This document shows positions 17,001 through 27,377 of a DNA stretch of 64,000 nucleotides, piece by piece. The first letter of the stretch is position 1, and every line of letters starts with the position of its first letter. The notes under the pieces are model-generated. The model saw nothing but the letters and a program-made list of their open reading frames with translations, searched no databases and was not told the DNA's origin. The position numbers and the translations under genes were made by a program. The DNA comes from Ancylobacter oerskovii (GTDB lineage: Bacteria; Pseudomonadota; Alphaproteobacteria; Rhizobiales; Xanthobacteraceae), in NCBI RefSeq assembly GCF_018390555.1, contig NZ_JAHBGB010000006.1:490446-554445 (forward strand), written 5' to 3'.

Positions 17001-20000
17001 CTCGCCGGTCAGCTGGGTGCCGGAGCCGTCGCCGATCTGCTGCGAGAGGGTGCCCGCGCCGAGATTGGCGGTGAGGTTGCCGTCGGTGAAGTCGAACTGC
17101 ACCATGTTGACGCCGGGCAGCAGCGAGGTGAACGGGCCTGAGGCGGTCGGGCCACCCAGCGCGGCGACGTCCTCGGCACTGAGCGCCTCTTCGACGAAGG
17201 CAAAGGACGACAGCGAGAACTCGACCGTCTCGAAGCTGTCGTCGGCGAAGATCAGGAAGCCGTTCGGGCCGATGTTGAAGGCCGAGCCGACGGTCTGGGT
17301 GCCCTGCAATTCGCCATTGACGTATTTGTTCATGGTGTAGGTCGAGCCGCCTTCGCCGACCTGCTCCAGCGTGATGGCGACGCGGATATATTCGCCGAGC
17401 GGCAGGTGCCCCTCGTCCTGGCCGTTGGTGCCGATCACCGCATAGCCGTCGCGGTAGTTCAGCCAGAGGTCGCCGTCTGTGATGTTGTTGAGGTCGCTCT
17501 GGAAGATCGACGACAGGCCGCCGCTCTCCGGCAGCTTCACGTCATAGACCAGCGTGTAGCTGGAATAGGTGCTGTCGCCGTCGGAGGGCGCGAAGCCGGG
17601 CGTGACCTTCAGGCCGTTGGCCGGGTCGAATTTCGGGGCGGTGATCACGCCGCTGTCGCCGTCCGGCAGCGCCTCGGTGCCGAAGGAGACCGGCTGCGTC
17701 ACCTCGGTCGGACTGCTGCTGCCGTCGCCGCCGCTGCCGTCGCGCGAGGGCTCCGCGTCGCCGCGCGAGCCGGTGACGTACTCGTCCTTCGCCGAGAGAT
17801 AGGTCTCGGTATAGACCTTGCCGGTGTCGGGATCGATGGTGATCAGGCGGATGGCGCCGTTGCCGCCATTGCCGCCCTCGGCGGCCTCGCCATTGCCGGT
17901 CGCCTCCAGCGAGACGCCGTTCTGGTAGTTGACGAACATCTGGTAGACCGGCTGGCCGGCCTCGTTATAGCTGACGATGGTCTCCGCGCCGTCACCGAAG
18001 ACGTGGCCGGAGAACACGAAGGACACGTTGGTGTGGCTGTAGATCAGGTCCTGCCACATGTCCTCGCCGTCATTGGCGTTCTCGGCGCTGCCGCCGATGC
18101 CGTAATCCTTGCCGGTGCCCTCGCCGAACAGCGGGCCGGAGTAGTTGTCCGCCCTTGTGCCCATGTTGGTGTAGTGGTGGGTGGTGACGATGGCGCGGTA
18201 GTCGGCATGCGCGTCGAGCACCTCGCCGGCCCAGCGCAGCACGTCGTCGCGGGCGCCGAATTCGAGCGAGAGGTTGATCCACTTGGTGCCGTCGGCGCCT
18301 TCGAAGGTGTACCAGGCGTTCTTGGTCTCGCCGGCCTCCTGGTCGTAGACGCCGCCGAGCGTCGAATGCTCCTGCATGTAGGCGACGTCGAAATACTGGC
18401 TCTGCAGGGAGGAATAGTCGCTGGCGCCGCCGCCCTGGTCATGGTTGCCCGGCAGCATGGCATAGGGCACCACGCCGTTGAGCTTCTCGAAGGCTTCCTT
18501 GGCGATCGCCCATTCGCTGGCGGTGTTGCCGGAGGTGACGTCGCCGACGCTGGTGACGAAGCGCAGGTTCAGCGTCTCGGCATTGTCGGCGAGCCACTGG
18601 GTCATGCCGTTGAAGGTCTGCTGGCCGAGCCCGGGGAAGGTATAGTCCTGGGTGTCGGGCAGCACGGCGATGGTGTAGGCGTTCTCGCTGGCGACGCGGA
18701 CGCGGAAATCGTCGGTATAGACCTGGCCGGCGGCGTCCACCGCCTCGACATGCACGTCGGAACGGCCGAACGCCTTGGCGTCGATCTCCAGCTTGTTGCC
18801 GTCGATCAGGCGGGCGCCGACCGCCTCGCCATCGGAGTTGGTGAGGGTGAAGGTCAGGCCCTCGGCGGTGAAATGCGCGCCGAGATCGATGACCACGGTG
18901 TCGGCATCCGGGGTGAGCATCATGTCGGCGATGGAACGCAGCTGGATCGGCTCGCCCTCGCCGCCGTCCACCGGCGGGAGGCTCACGGCCGGGATGCCGG
19001 CTTCGAGCGGGCTCTCGACGGTCGGCTCGGCGTTCTCGGGCTCGAGCGTGCCGGTGCCGAGGGTGGCGTCGAGCGTGCCGTCGGTGAAGCGGAACTCGGT
19101 GCCGTTGGCGGCGAGGAAGTCCGGCTCCAGGATCGCCGGCACGATGCCGTCGGCGCTGGGGCCGCCGATCGCCTTCATCTGGGTGTCGTTCAGCGCCACC
19201 TCTACATAGGCGATGTTGGAAACGTGGACCGGCGAGGTCTCGCCGTCCTCGTCGGTGAACACCAGGAAGCCGGCCGCCTTGTCGATGGTGTAGCGGGCGA
19301 GGTCGGTGCTGGTCTGGGTGCCGACCAGGTCGCCGTTGACGTACTTGCTGATCTGGACCTCGCCGTCCTTCTGCTCGACGGTGAAGGCGATGCGGTTCCA
19401 GCTGTCGAGCTTGGCCTCGCCCTGATAGTTGCCGCCGATGCCGATGCCGTAGCTGTCGCCGCTCACCTTGCCGAACAGGTCGCTGTCGCTGCCATTGGTG
19501 GCGTCGCTCTGGAAGAACGGGATCCAGCCATTATTGCCCTCGGAGGACACGTAGACGTCGAAGGCGAGGGTGAACTCGGTGGCGGTGCCGGTGCCGCCGG
19601 GGGTGAGGCGGATGGTCTGCTCGGGCGTGCCGGCCGGAACCGACAGCAGCTGGTCGGCGGCCGGCGCGGCGGGAATGCCGGCGTCCTCGGCGGTCTCGAC
19701 CACGACGTCGGTCTCGACGGGGGTGAGGGTCGCCGCGCCGAAGCTGGCCTCCAGCGTGCCGTCGTTGAAGCGGAATTCCGAGCCGTTGGCGGCGAGGAAG
19801 CTGTCATTGGCGGCGGAGACGATGCCCTCGCCATTGGCGGTGCCGAGCGCGGCGATCTGCGCCTCGGTGAGCACCGTCTCGGCATAGGCGAAATTGCTCA
19901 GATGGACCGGCGAGGTCTCGCCGTCCTCGTCGGAGAGGATCAGGAAGCCGGCCGCCTTGTCGATGGCGTAGCGGTCGAGGCCGGTCGAGCTCTGCTCGCC

Positions 20001-20375
20001 GACCAGCTCACCATTGATGTACTTCTTGATGGTGACTTCGGTGTCGCTGGTCTCGACGGTGAAGGCGATGCGGTTCCAGGTGTCGAGCTTGGCCTCGCCC
20101 TGGTAGTTGCCGCCGATGCCGATGCCGAAGGCGTCGCCCTCGACGCGGCCGAACAGGTCGGCGTCGTTGCCGTTGTTCACGTCGCCCTGGAAGAAGGGAA
20201 CCCAGCTGCCCGCCGTCGCGGAAGGCACGTAGACATCGTAGATGAGCGTGTAGCTGGTCGCGGTGCCCGTGCCGCCGGGAACGACGAGAAGGCGCTGGTT
20301 CTGCGCGGCGTTCGGAACACTCAGCAGCTGGTCCGTGCCGGCTTCGATCAGGTCGGCAGAGGTCGAGACAGCCAT
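14052..20375 (-). CDS. Giant secreted RTX metallophosphoesterase, 2107 aa
   Basis: This is a multidomain exoenzyme. Two near-duplicate LamG/concanavalin-like modules occupy about residues 15-165 and 245-395, with a third diverged copy near 880-1040. A calcineurin-type metallophosphoesterase domain lies between (about 565-830) with D574-T-Q, a GDV motif, GNHD at 643-646, a THH motif and GHVF at 790-793, where the usual second His is absent. After it come a PKD-like domain, two jelly-roll-like domains, a cadherin/Ig-like repeat (about 1728-1825) and nonapeptide GGxGxDxUx calcium-binding repeats to about 2040, then a C-terminal secretion region. No Sec signal is seen, consistent with type I export. 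AGGAGCG precedes the start. Substrate unknown. Confidence 0.85.
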   Translation of the reverse strand: MAVSTSADLIEAGTDQLLSVPNAAQNQRLLVVPGGTGTATSYTLIYDVYVPSATAGSWVPFFQGDVNNGNDADLFGRVEGDAFGIGIGGNYQGEAKLDTWNRIAFTVETSDTEVTIKKYINGELVGEQSSTGLDRYAIDKAAGFLILSDEDGETSPVHLSNFAYAETVLTEAQIAALGTANGEGIVSAANDSFLAANGSEFRFNDGTLEASFGAATLTPVETDVVVETAEDAGIPAAPAADQLLSVPAGTPEQTIRLTPGGTGTATEFTLAFDVYVSSEGNNGWIPFFQSDATNGSDSDLFGKVSGDSYGIGIGGNYQGEAKLDSWNRIAFTVEQKDGEVQISKYVNGDLVGTQTSTDLARYTIDKAAGFLVFTDEDGETSPVHVSNIAYVEVALNDTQMKAIGGPSADGIVPAILEPDFLAANGTEFRFTDGTLDATLGTGTLEPENAEPTVESPLEAGIPAVSLPPVDGGEGEPIQLRSIADMMLTPDADTVVIDLGAHFTAEGLTFTLTNSDGEAVGARLIDGNKLEIDAKAFGRSDVHVEAVDAAGQVYTDDFRVRVASENAYTIAVLPDTQDYTFPGLGQQTFNGMTQWLADNAETLNLRFVTSVGDVTSGNTASEWAIAKEAFEKLNGVVPYAMLPGNHDQGGGASDYSSLQSQYFDVAYMQEHSTLGGVYDQEAGETKNAWYTFEGADGTKWINLSLEFGARDDVLRWAGEVLDAHADYRAIVTTHHYTNMGTRADNYSGPLFGEGTGKDYGIGGSAENANDGEDMWQDLIYSHTNVSFVFSGHVFGDGAETIVSYNEAGQPVYQMFVNYQNGVSLEATGNGEAAEGGNGGNGAIRLITIDPDTGKVYTETYLSAKDEYVTGSRGDAEPSRDGSGGDGSSSPTEVTQPVSFGTEALPDGDSGVITAPKFDPANGLKVTPGFAPSDGDSTYSSYTLVYDVKLPESGGLSSIFQSDLNNITDGDLWLNYRDGYAVIGTNGQDEGHLPLGEYIRVAITLEQVGEGGSTYTMNKYVNGELQGTQTVGSAFNIGPNGFLIFADDSFETVEFSLSSFAFVEEALSAEDVAALGGPTASGPFTSLLPGVNMVQFDFTDGNLTANLGAGTLSQQIGDGSGTQLTGELREHEEEIDADLGTPVAQFRAEAGDGQTVSAGDAATATVSLDASGSVDKLGKIAFYEWLNADGEVIATTAAADVALGVGVHQLTLRATAADGTVSTDTLRVTVTNDDTLLSETFDDGNADGWTAPGARWQVAGSVQSRGTEVEGIAAAEGALRAYDNASGIMAWAGAGSAEWSGYTVSATLTAEDQLGLGVVAYYTDAQNYYLLSFDIAENAHKLIRVQGGVETVLASEAATTPFDRAFAVELAVEDGTLYATVDGEALFGGAVTDDSPLAGGTVGVWSEGQRQVFFDDIQVQKGTLIADAGKAIRVIDTDGDGKVDIDLSALSSNGLTGETTVGWSEDGEALAPDAEGTVSLGTGEHLIRLDLANAAGSSSDTVKVEIVAADKVLVNEDFSDGLAQGFRFVDEGELGNAASWSVVDGVLQQTSNRYSRELGGTGDTAPSSQWSLNWSPLGDGIYALRKGTYAVYEGEGAKDWENYSVETSFTSTSGGGVGLLLHYQDADNYYKFELDNQTGLPQLFSLKDGIEQTLWQGPMRYDTAGTNTLRADIVDGKLQVWLNGTALFTQPIEIHDTEKGTFGLYNWRAGEGVIYDNVTVISLDAEEPENAAPVAADDEGFTTRAGQVLTLAAALLLANDTDANADALHILSVAEAVGGTVSLDAAGNVLFTPADGFQGAASFTYTVSDGKGGTSTATVALDVTAGTQGTPGDDRLEGGRGDDVLSGGAGDDKLFGEDGDDLLDGGVGNDLLKGGAGADRLAGGLGDDRLDGGAGADLLEGQAGDDTLLGQAGDDHLLGGQGNDTLNGNEGDDLLEGGNGNDHLLGGQGADQLIGGNGNDRLSGGDGDDLLEGGIGNDQLAGGEGSDVLVGGLGDDRLWGGEGDDVLEGGIGNDTLKGGAGDDLLTGGLGADSFVFQPGAGADIVTDFTAGEDLIAFSGLDFASFDEVVAAMLDTAEGVVIQLDDSGDNLVLVEDMTKARFTADDFSFA
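14055..14888. repeat. Left arm of an 834-bp inverted repeat (RTX C-terminal module)
   Basis: Reverse-complemented, this segment matches 26499-27332 over the same length with only scattered single-base differences where I compared them. It encodes the calcium-binding repeats and secretion tail of the metallophosphoesterase. The two arms lie at the outer 3' ends of divergent genes. Confidence 0.88.
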
Positions 20376-20647
20376 ACGTCGCTCCTATTCAGCAGGATCT
20401 CAATCCCGGCAAATCCGGGTCTGGGAGCGCGTCGTAAGGGCAGCCGCCAACGTGGCTGTGACATTTGGCTGAAAAGCTTGCCGTTGCTCGATCTCTTCTT
20501 GCAATACCCGCTATTCGCCCTGCCAATGACGAAGCGGAAACGCCGTATCCATGCGGGCTTGCCGCCGGGCACCGCCGTCGCGCTCCCGCCCTGCCGGCCG
20601 GCATGATTTAATGGGCGACCACGCCTCTCGAGTCACCGTGCCATCCC

Positions 20648-22093
20648 ATGCATGATTCCGCCGTTATCGCCTGGCTGCTGTTCCTCGCGCAGGCCAGCGT
20701 CCAGCTGGTCTTCATCATGCGGGCGCTGCTGCGTCCGCACCGCGAGCCGTCCTCGCGCTTCGCCTGGGTGCTGGTGATCGCCGTGGCGCCGGTGATCGGC
20801 GTGCTGGCCTATGTGCTGTTCGGCGAGGTCAATCTGGGCCGCAAGCGCGTCGAGCGGCTGCGCGCGGCGTTCGGTGCCCTGCCGGCCGCCGAGGCGGTCG
20901 CCGGCCCCTCGGCGCAGGCGGAAATTCCCGAGCGCTTCGGGCCGCTGTTCCGGGTCGGCTATTCGGTCAACAACTACCTGCCGGTCGGCGGCAACCAGGC
21001 GAGACTGCTGCCGGATTCCGCCGCCGCCATCGCGGCGATGGTCGCGGATATCGATGCCGCCCGCCACAGCGTGCATGTGCTGTTCTACATCTGGCTGACC
21101 GACGAGAGCGGCCGGCAGGTGGTGGAGGCGCTGAAGCGCGCTGCCGCCCGCGGCGTGGTCTGCCGGGCGATGGCGGACGATCTCGGCTCGCGGACCCTGA
21201 TCCGTTCCGCCCATTGGCGCGACATGGCGGCGAGCGGGGTGCGGCTCGCGGTGGCGCTGCCGGTCGGCAACCCGCTGCTGCGTCCGTTGAAGGGCCGGAT
21301 CGACATGCGCAACCACCGCAAGATCGTGGTGATCGACAATGCCGTCACCTATTGCGGCAGCCAGAACTGCGCCGACGCCGCCTTCGCGGTGAAGCCGGCC
21401 TTCGCGCCCTGGGTGGATGTGATGGCGCGGTTCGAGGGGCCGGTGGTGCGCCAGAACCAGCACCTCTTCGCCAGCAGCTGGATGGCCGAGACCAACGAGG
21501 ATCTCGGCGCGCTGTTCGCCGACCCGCTCCCCGCCGCCGGGCCGGGATTCGTCGCGCAGGTGATCGGCTCCGGGGCCGGCGTGCGCTATTCGGCGATGCC
21601 GGAGACCTTCATCGCGATGATGAGCGCGGCGCGGCGGGAACTGGTGATCACCACCCCCTATTACGTGCCCGACGAGCCGATCCAGGCCGCGCTGTGCGCG
21701 AGCGCGCGGCGCGGGGTCGCCACCACCATCGTGTTTCCCCGGCGCAACGATTCCTGGATCGTGGCGGCGGCGAGCCGCAGCTATTACCGTGACCTGCTGG
21801 AGGCGGGAGTCGAGATCCGCGAATATGTCGGCGGCCTCCTGCACGCCAAGACGCTGACCCTCGACGGCGAGATGACGCTGATCGGCTCGGCCAATATCGA
21901 CCGCCGCAGCTTCGAGCTGAACGCCGAGAACAACATCCTCCTGCACGACGCCGCCTTCACCCGCGCGGTGCGGGCGCGCCAGCAGCTTTTCCTCGATGCC
22001 GGGACGCCGGTGTCGATGGCGCATGTGGACGCCTATAGCCGCTGGCGGCGGCTGTGGAACAACGCCATCGCCATGCTCGGCCCGGTGTTGTGA
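20648..22093 (+). CDS. cls: Cardiolipin synthase (phospholipase D family), 481 aa
   Basis: This is a membrane phosphatidyltransferase that condenses phosphatidylglycerol to cardiolipin. Two N-terminal transmembrane segments (residues 5-25 and 36-58) are followed by two HKD motifs: H223-R-K-IVVI-D with GSQN after it, and H399-A-K-TLTL-D with GSANID after it. Length matches bacterial ClsA-type enzymes. It lies between two divergent giant RTX exoenzyme genes and inside the inverted repeat. Whether lipid remodelling is linked to their regulation, for example under phosphate limitation, is inference. Confidence 0.92.
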   Translation: MHDSAVIAWLLFLAQASVQLVFIMRALLRPHREPSSRFAWVLVIAVAPVIGVLAYVLFGEVNLGRKRVERLRAAFGALPAAEAVAGPSAQAEIPERFGPLFRVGYSVNNYLPVGGNQARLLPDSAAAIAAMVADIDAARHSVHVLFYIWLTDESGRQVVEALKRAAARGVVCRAMADDLGSRTLIRSAHWRDMAASGVRLAVALPVGNPLLRPLKGRIDMRNHRKIVVIDNAVTYCGSQNCADAAFAVKPAFAPWVDVMARFEGPVVRQNQHLFASSWMAETNEDLGALFADPLPAAGPGFVAQVIGSGAGVRYSAMPETFIAMMSAARRELVITTPYYVPDEPIQAALCASARRGVATTIVFPRRNDSWIVAAASRSYYRDLLEAGVEIREYVGGLLHAKTLTLDGEMTLIGSANIDRRSFELNAENNILLHDAAFTRAVRARQQLFLDAGTPVSMAHVDAYSRWRRLWNNAIAMLGPVL

Positions 22094-22457
22094 AGCCGTC
22101 GGCCGGACGCGCTCCCGGCCCTGCCGCGGCAATATCCCAGGCGGTCCAGATCCTATATGTTCCCGTATAGTCCGCATCGGGTGGAATAGGCGCTGGTCGT
22201 TCCGGTGTGGTTCAGGTATTTGGATTTTTGATAGAGCTATTTATTCAAGACGATAGCGGTATTTTCCGCGCATGACCGTTGGTCACATTTCTGTAGCTCA
22301 GCTCACCTAGCGTTCGCGCACCATTTCAATTGGCCCGCTCCGCCGCGCCGACGTGTCCTCCTTTGCGTTCGTCTGCCGCGCCAGTTTCCTGGTCTTGCGG
22401 GTGAAGACGATTTGTTCGGACGCAACGCGGATCGGGCCCTTTCGGGGAAACGCCCAG
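22094..22457. promoter_or_regulatory. AT-rich upstream region of the nuclease/nucleotidase gene
   Basis: This 364-base gap is noticeably AT-rich from about 22200 to 22330. It includes a small dyad TGACCGTTGGTCA (5-bp arms) near 22265, followed by the spaced sequence GGTCAC-ATTT-CTGTAG. This loosely recalls Pho-box half sites, but I do not consider it established. No gene is visible. Confidence 0.4.
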
Positions 22458-25400
22458 ATGACCGCGACACCCACCCTTTCCGGCCGCAGCGACCTGCTTC
22501 AGGACGCCGCCCCCGATGTCACCCTGATCTCGCAGATTCAGGGCAGCGGCGCCGAAAGCGGCCTGGTCGGGCAGACCGTGACCGTCGAGGCCATCGTGGT
22601 CGGCGATTTCCAGGACGGCGATGCCGATGACAGCCGCAACCTCGGCGGCTTCTACCTGCAGGAGGAAGTCACCGATTCCGACGGCAACGTCCTGACCTCC
22701 GAAGGCATCTTCGTCTATGGCGACGTCGCCGATCTCGACATCGGCGACCGCGTGCGCGTCACCGGCACGGTCGACGAATATTTCGGCTTCACCCAGCTGG
22801 AGGCCGGCGCCGTCACCCTGGTCGAGGCCGGCGCGGTCGCGGATGTGAACAGCATGGCGGCGGTGGTGGACCTGCCGGCCGCCGGCGTCACCCAGAACCA
22901 GAACGGCGCCTACCAGCCGGACCTCGAAGCCTATGAGGGCATGCTGGTCACCATCCCGCAGACGCTGACCATCTCCGAGCAGTTCAACCTCGACCGCTTC
23001 AACGAGATCAAGCTGGTCGCCGGCGAGCGCGAAGCGCAGTTCACCCACGACAATCTGCCGAGCGTCGAGGGCTACGAGCAGCACCGGCAGGAGCTCGGCG
23101 CCCGCACCATCACCTATGACGACGGCCTCAACGCCCAGAACCAGCCGATCGGCAATCTCGACGGCTTCGGCCCGGACTACGACACCGGGACCGCCCCGCG
23201 CATGGGCGACACGGTGACCGGGCTGACCGGCGTGCTCGACCATCAGTGGGCCGGTTCCTCCTCCTCGGGCTCCACCTGGCGGGTGCGCGCCGTCGAGAGC
23301 GGCGCCAACAGCTTCGAGAGCGTCAACGAGCGGCCCGAGGAGCCGGCGGATGTCGGCGGGCGGCTGCAGGTCGGCAGTTTCAACGTGCTCAACTTCTTCG
23401 CCACGCTCGAGGGCGACACCGCGATCGGCATGGACCCGCGCGGCGCCGGCAGCGCCGAGGAATTCGCCCGCCAGACCGAGAAGCTGGTCGAGGTCATCGC
23501 CGAGCTGGACGCCGACGTGCTCGGCCTGCTGGAGATCGAGAACGACTTCCTCGCCGGCTCCGACGGCAATGCGCTGGAATATCTCTGCGACCAGCTCAAC
23601 GCCAAGCTGGGCGAGGGCACCTATGCGTGGATCGACCCCGGCCAGCAATTCGTCGGCGGCGACGCCATCGCGGTGGCCTGCATCTACAAGCCGTCCGAGG
23701 TGCGCGTCGCCTACGGCACCACCATCGAGATGCTCGACGACAGCGACCTGAGCCCCGACTTGCTGGCGCAGAGCGAGATCGGCGCCGTCTTCAACGGCGT
23801 CAACACCAGCCGCGCCGCGCTGACCGTCACCTTCGAGGAGATCGCCACCGGCTACGACTTCACCGCCTCGATCAACCACTTCAAGTCGAAGAGCGTGTCC
23901 GCCGACGCGCCGCCGACCGGCGCCGACCTCGACGCGCTGGACGGACAGAGCGCCTGGCAGAACCAGCGCGAGCTGGCGGCCGAAGCGCTGACCAGCTGGC
24001 TGGCCACCGATCCCACCGGGTCGAACGACAGCGACGTCATGCTGCTCGGCGATTTCAACGCCTACTTCATGGAAGAATCGACCGGCATCATCGAGAACGC
24101 CGGCTACGAGAACCTGCAACTGCGCCTCGACGATCCGTATTCCTACGTGTTCGACGGCCAGACCGGCTCGCTCGACTACATCTTCGCCAATGAAAGCCTG
24201 GCCGGGCAGGTGACGGGCGTCACCGAGTGGCACGTCAACGCCGACGAGGCGGATGCGCTCGACTACAACCTCGATTTCGGGCGGGACCCGAACATCTTCG
24301 ATGCCGGGACGCCGGTACGCGTCTCCGACCACGATCCCCTTCTCATTGGACTGGACCTGACCGAGGAACCTCCCATGGCTGCCTACACGCTTCAGCTGAT
24401 GCATCTGTCCGACGGCGAAGCCGGCCTGCTCGCCGGCGACACCGCGCCGAACCTGGCGGCGCTGGTCGATGCCTTCGACGATGCCTATGCCAACACGCTG
24501 ATCCTCTCCGGCGGCGACAACTACATCCCCGGCCCGTTCCTCAATGCCGGCGCCGATTCCTCGCTGAACGCCGTCATCGGCGCCACCGCCGCCGGCCGCC
24601 CGGACATCGCCATGCTCAACGCCATCGGCGTCGAGGTGTCGGCGATCGGCAACCATGAATGGGATCTCGGCTCCAGCATGTTCGCCGACGCCATCCGTGC
24701 CTCCGGCGCGTGGACCGGCGCCGACTTCGCCTATGTCTCCGCCAATCTCGACTTCGCCAACGATTCGGCGATGAAGGGCCTCGCCGACAATTCGCTCGGC
24801 GGCACCGCCGGCGACCTCGCCGGCCAGGAAGCCTCCAGCGTGAAGGGCAAGGTCGCGCCGTGGGTCACCGTGACCGAAGGCGGCGAGAAGATCGGCATCC
24901 TCGGCGCCACCACCCAGATCCTCGAGCGCATCTCCTCGCCGAGCGGCACCGAGGTGAACGGCTTCCCGAAGGCCGGCGAGGCCGGCGACGGCACCACCGA
25001 GATCGACGACATGGAGCTGCTCGCCGCGCAGCTGCAGCCGATCATCGACGAGATGATCGCCAGCGGCATCAACAAGATCATCCTGCAGTCGCATCTGCAG
25101 CAGCTCGACAATGAGAAGCAGCTCGCCACCCTGCTGGAAGGCGTCGACATCATCCTCTCGGCCGGCTCGCACACCCGCCTCGGCGATGCCGACGACGAGG
25201 CCGTCGCCTTCCCCGGCCACGACGCCAACTTCGCCGACACCTATCCGCTGCCGGTCGAGAACGCCGAAGGCAAGACGACGCTGATCGTCAACACCGACAG
25301 CGAGTACACCTATCTCGGCCGCCTCGTGGTCGATTTCGACGAGAATGGCGACATCATCGCCGACAGCCTGACGGCCAACCAGTCGATCAACGGCGCCTAT

Positions 25401-27335
25401 GCCTCGACCGACGAGAACGTCGCCGAAGCCTGGGGCACCACCGTCGAGAACCTGGAAGAGACCGCCTTCGCCGAGGGCACCAAGGGCGACCAGGTGCAGG
25501 ACGTCGCCGAGGCGGTCGATGCGGTCATCGCCTCGAAGGACGGCAACGTCTTCGGCTACACCGACGTGTATCTGGAAGGCGAGCGCACCTTCGTGCGCAA
25601 CCAGGAGACCAATCTCGGCAACCTCACCGCCGACGCCAACGCCCATGCGGCGCGCGAGGCGGTGGGCGACGAGCCCTTCATCGTGTCGCTGAAGAATGGC
25701 GGCGGCATCCGCTCGCAGATCGGCACCGTGGAGCCGGCCACCGGCGACAAGGTGCCGCCGGCCGCCAACCCGGATGCCGACAAGCCGGCCGGCGCGGTGT
25801 CCGAGCTCGACACCGAGAACGCGCTGCGCTTCGACAACAAGCTGATGATGTTCGACACCACGCCGGAAGGCCTGCTCAACATCCTCAACTGGGGCGCCGG
25901 CCTGTCGGCGAACAATGGCGGCTTCCCGCAGATCGGCGGCGTGCGCTTCTCCTTCAACCCGGACCTGCCGGGCAATGACGGCACCACGCCGGGCTCGCGC
26001 ATCCAGGACATCGCGCTGATCGACGAGAACGGCAACTTCCTGGCGCTGATCGTCGATGACGGCGTGGTGGTGGAAGGCGCGCCGGAGGTCATCAGCGTGG
26101 TGACGCTGAGCTTCACCGCCAATGGCGGCGACGGCTACCCGGTCAAGCAGAACGCCGAGAACTTCCGCTACCTGCTGGACGACGGCACGCTCTCGGCGCC
26201 GGTCGACCCGACGCTCGACTTCACCCTGCCGGCCAATACGCCCACCAACACCATGGGCGAGCAGCAGGCCTTCGAAGACTATATGCGCGAGTTCCACGGC
26301 ACGCCGGACACCGCCTATGACGAGGCGGATACCACGATCGCGCTCGACGAGCGCATCCAGAACCTCGACTATCGCGAGGACACCGTCTCCGACGGCGCGC
26401 CGATCGCCGGCACGCCGGGCGACGACGTGCTGGTCGGCAGCGACGAGGCCGAATACATCGTCGGCGGTGCGGGCGACGACGCTCTGAGCGGGCTTGGCGG
26501 CGACGACCGGCTCGAAGGCGGGCGCGGCGACGACGTGCTGTCGGGCGGGGCGGGCGACGACAAGCTGTTCGGCGAGGACGGCGACGACCTGCTGGACGGC
26601 GGCGTGGGCAACGACCTGCTCAAGGGCGGCGCGGGGGCCGACCGGCTGGCCGGCGGGCTCGGCGACGACCGCCTCGACGGCGGCGCCGGTGCCGATCTCC
26701 TCGAAGGCCAGGCCGGCGACGACACGCTGCTCGGCCAGGCCGGCGACGACCATCTGCTCGGCGGCCAGGGCAACGACACCCTCAACGGCAATGAGGGCGA
26801 CGACCTCCTCGAGGGCGGCAACGGCAATGACCATCTGCTGGGCGGCCAGGGCGCCGACCAGCTGATCGGCGGCAACGGCAATGACCGGCTGTCGGGCGGC
26901 GACGGCGACGACCTTCTCGAGGGCGGCATCGGCAACGACCAGCTGGCCGGCGGCGAGGGTTCCGACGTGCTCGTCGGTGGCCTCGGCGACGATCGGCTCT
27001 GGGGCGGCGAAGGCGACGACGTGCTGGAAGGCGGCATCGGCAACGACACCCTCAAGGGCGGTGCCGGCGACGACCTGCTCACCGGCGGCCTCGGCGCCGA
27101 CAGCTTCGTGTTCCAGCCCGGCGCCGGCACGGACATCGTCACCGACTTCACCGCCGGCGAGGACCTGATCGCCTTCAGCGGCCTCGACTTCGCCAGCTTC
27201 GACGAGGTGGTGGCGGCGATGCTCGACACCGCCGAGGGCGTGGTCATCCAGCTCGACGACAGCGGCGACAATCTCGTCCTGGTCGAGGACATGACCAAGG
27301 CCCGCTTCACCGCCGACGACTTCTCCTTCGTCTGA
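22458..27335 (+). CDS. Secreted RTX nuclease / 5'-nucleotidase fusion, 1625 aa
   Basis: Two extracellular enzymes are fused to an RTX tail. Residues 1-635 match ExeM/NucH-type extracellular nucleases: an OB-fold-like region, then an endonuclease/exonuclease/phosphatase domain from about 303 (LQVGSFNVLNFF) with LLEIEND, GDFN at 531-534 and SDHDP at 623-627. From residue 640 (MAAYTLQLMHLSD) it is a UshA-type 5'-nucleotidase with GGDNY, GNHEWD near 731, a GSHTR motif and the C-terminal domain motif KNGGGIRS near 1079. Calcium-binding repeats run from about 1318, then a secretion tail. It could degrade DNA to nucleosides and phosphate outside the cell. The start at 22458 leaves no Sec signal, as expected for type I export. 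Confidence 0.88.
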   Translation: MTATPTLSGRSDLLQDAAPDVTLISQIQGSGAESGLVGQTVTVEAIVVGDFQDGDADDSRNLGGFYLQEEVTDSDGNVLTSEGIFVYGDVADLDIGDRVRVTGTVDEYFGFTQLEAGAVTLVEAGAVADVNSMAAVVDLPAAGVTQNQNGAYQPDLEAYEGMLVTIPQTLTISEQFNLDRFNEIKLVAGEREAQFTHDNLPSVEGYEQHRQELGARTITYDDGLNAQNQPIGNLDGFGPDYDTGTAPRMGDTVTGLTGVLDHQWAGSSSSGSTWRVRAVESGANSFESVNERPEEPADVGGRLQVGSFNVLNFFATLEGDTAIGMDPRGAGSAEEFARQTEKLVEVIAELDADVLGLLEIENDFLAGSDGNALEYLCDQLNAKLGEGTYAWIDPGQQFVGGDAIAVACIYKPSEVRVAYGTTIEMLDDSDLSPDLLAQSEIGAVFNGVNTSRAALTVTFEEIATGYDFTASINHFKSKSVSADAPPTGADLDALDGQSAWQNQRELAAEALTSWLATDPTGSNDSDVMLLGDFNAYFMEESTGIIENAGYENLQLRLDDPYSYVFDGQTGSLDYIFANESLAGQVTGVTEWHVNADEADALDYNLDFGRDPNIFDAGTPVRVSDHDPLLIGLDLTEEPPMAAYTLQLMHLSDGEAGLLAGDTAPNLAALVDAFDDAYANTLILSGGDNYIPGPFLNAGADSSLNAVIGATAAGRPDIAMLNAIGVEVSAIGNHEWDLGSSMFADAIRASGAWTGADFAYVSANLDFANDSAMKGLADNSLGGTAGDLAGQEASSVKGKVAPWVTVTEGGEKIGILGATTQILERISSPSGTEVNGFPKAGEAGDGTTEIDDMELLAAQLQPIIDEMIASGINKIILQSHLQQLDNEKQLATLLEGVDIILSAGSHTRLGDADDEAVAFPGHDANFADTYPLPVENAEGKTTLIVNTDSEYTYLGRLVVDFDENGDIIADSLTANQSINGAYASTDENVAEAWGTTVENLEETAFAEGTKGDQVQDVAEAVDAVIASKDGNVFGYTDVYLEGERTFVRNQETNLGNLTADANAHAAREAVGDEPFIVSLKNGGGIRSQIGTVEPATGDKVPPAANPDADKPAGAVSELDTENALRFDNKLMMFDTTPEGLLNILNWGAGLSANNGGFPQIGGVRFSFNPDLPGNDGTTPGSRIQDIALIDENGNFLALIVDDGVVVEGAPEVISVVTLSFTANGGDGYPVKQNAENFRYLLDDGTLSAPVDPTLDFTLPANTPTNTMGEQQAFEDYMREFHGTPDTAYDEADTTIALDERIQNLDYREDTVSDGAPIAGTPGDDVLVGSDEAEYIVGGAGDDALSGLGGDDRLEGGRGDDVLSGGAGDDKLFGEDGDDLLDGGVGNDLLKGGAGADRLAGGLGDDRLDGGAGADLLEGQAGDDTLLGQAGDDHLLGGQGNDTLNGNEGDDLLEGGNGNDHLLGGQGADQLIGGNGNDRLSGGDGDDLLEGGIGNDQLAGGEGSDVLVGGLGDDRLWGGEGDDVLEGGIGNDTLKGGAGDDLLTGGLGADSFVFQPGAGTDIVTDFTAGEDLIAFSGLDFASFDEVVAAMLDTAEGVVIQLDDSGDNLVLVEDMTKARFTADDFSFV
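26499..27332. repeat. Right arm of an 834-bp inverted repeat (RTX C-terminal module)
   Basis: This is the near-identical inverted copy of 14055-14888. The encoded tails differ at only a couple of residues, for example GAGTDIV here against GAGADIV, and final Val against Ala. Identity stops at the start of the calcium-binding block and just before the stop codon. Confidence 0.88.
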
Positions 27336-27344
27336 TCCGCGACC

Positions 27345-27377
27345 GCAGCCGGCCCCGCCAGCAAGGGGGCCGGCTGC
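27345..27377 (+). terminator. Hairpin after the nuclease/nucleotidase gene
   Basis: A perfect 12-bp GC-rich stem (27345-27356 with 27366-27377) and 9-base loop begin ten bases after the stop. The following bases are C/T-rich without a true T-run. Confidence 0.6.

Noticed and set aside
14013..20606. Very long plus-strand frames (over 1000 codons each) opposite the metallophosphoesterase gene
   Set aside because: They are antisense shadows of Gly/Asp-rich repeats. Their translations are low-complexity Val/Ala/Gly/Arg with no domains, while the minus strand shows clear motifs.
22255..22300. Pho-box-like half sites upstream of the nuclease gene
   Set aside because: Spacing and bases match only loosely, so not listed as a site; only mentioned as something to test.
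26499..27100. Regular short repeats resembling a CRISPR array
   Set aside because: The periodicity is the 27-base coding unit of calcium-binding nonapeptides, in frame, with no spacers.
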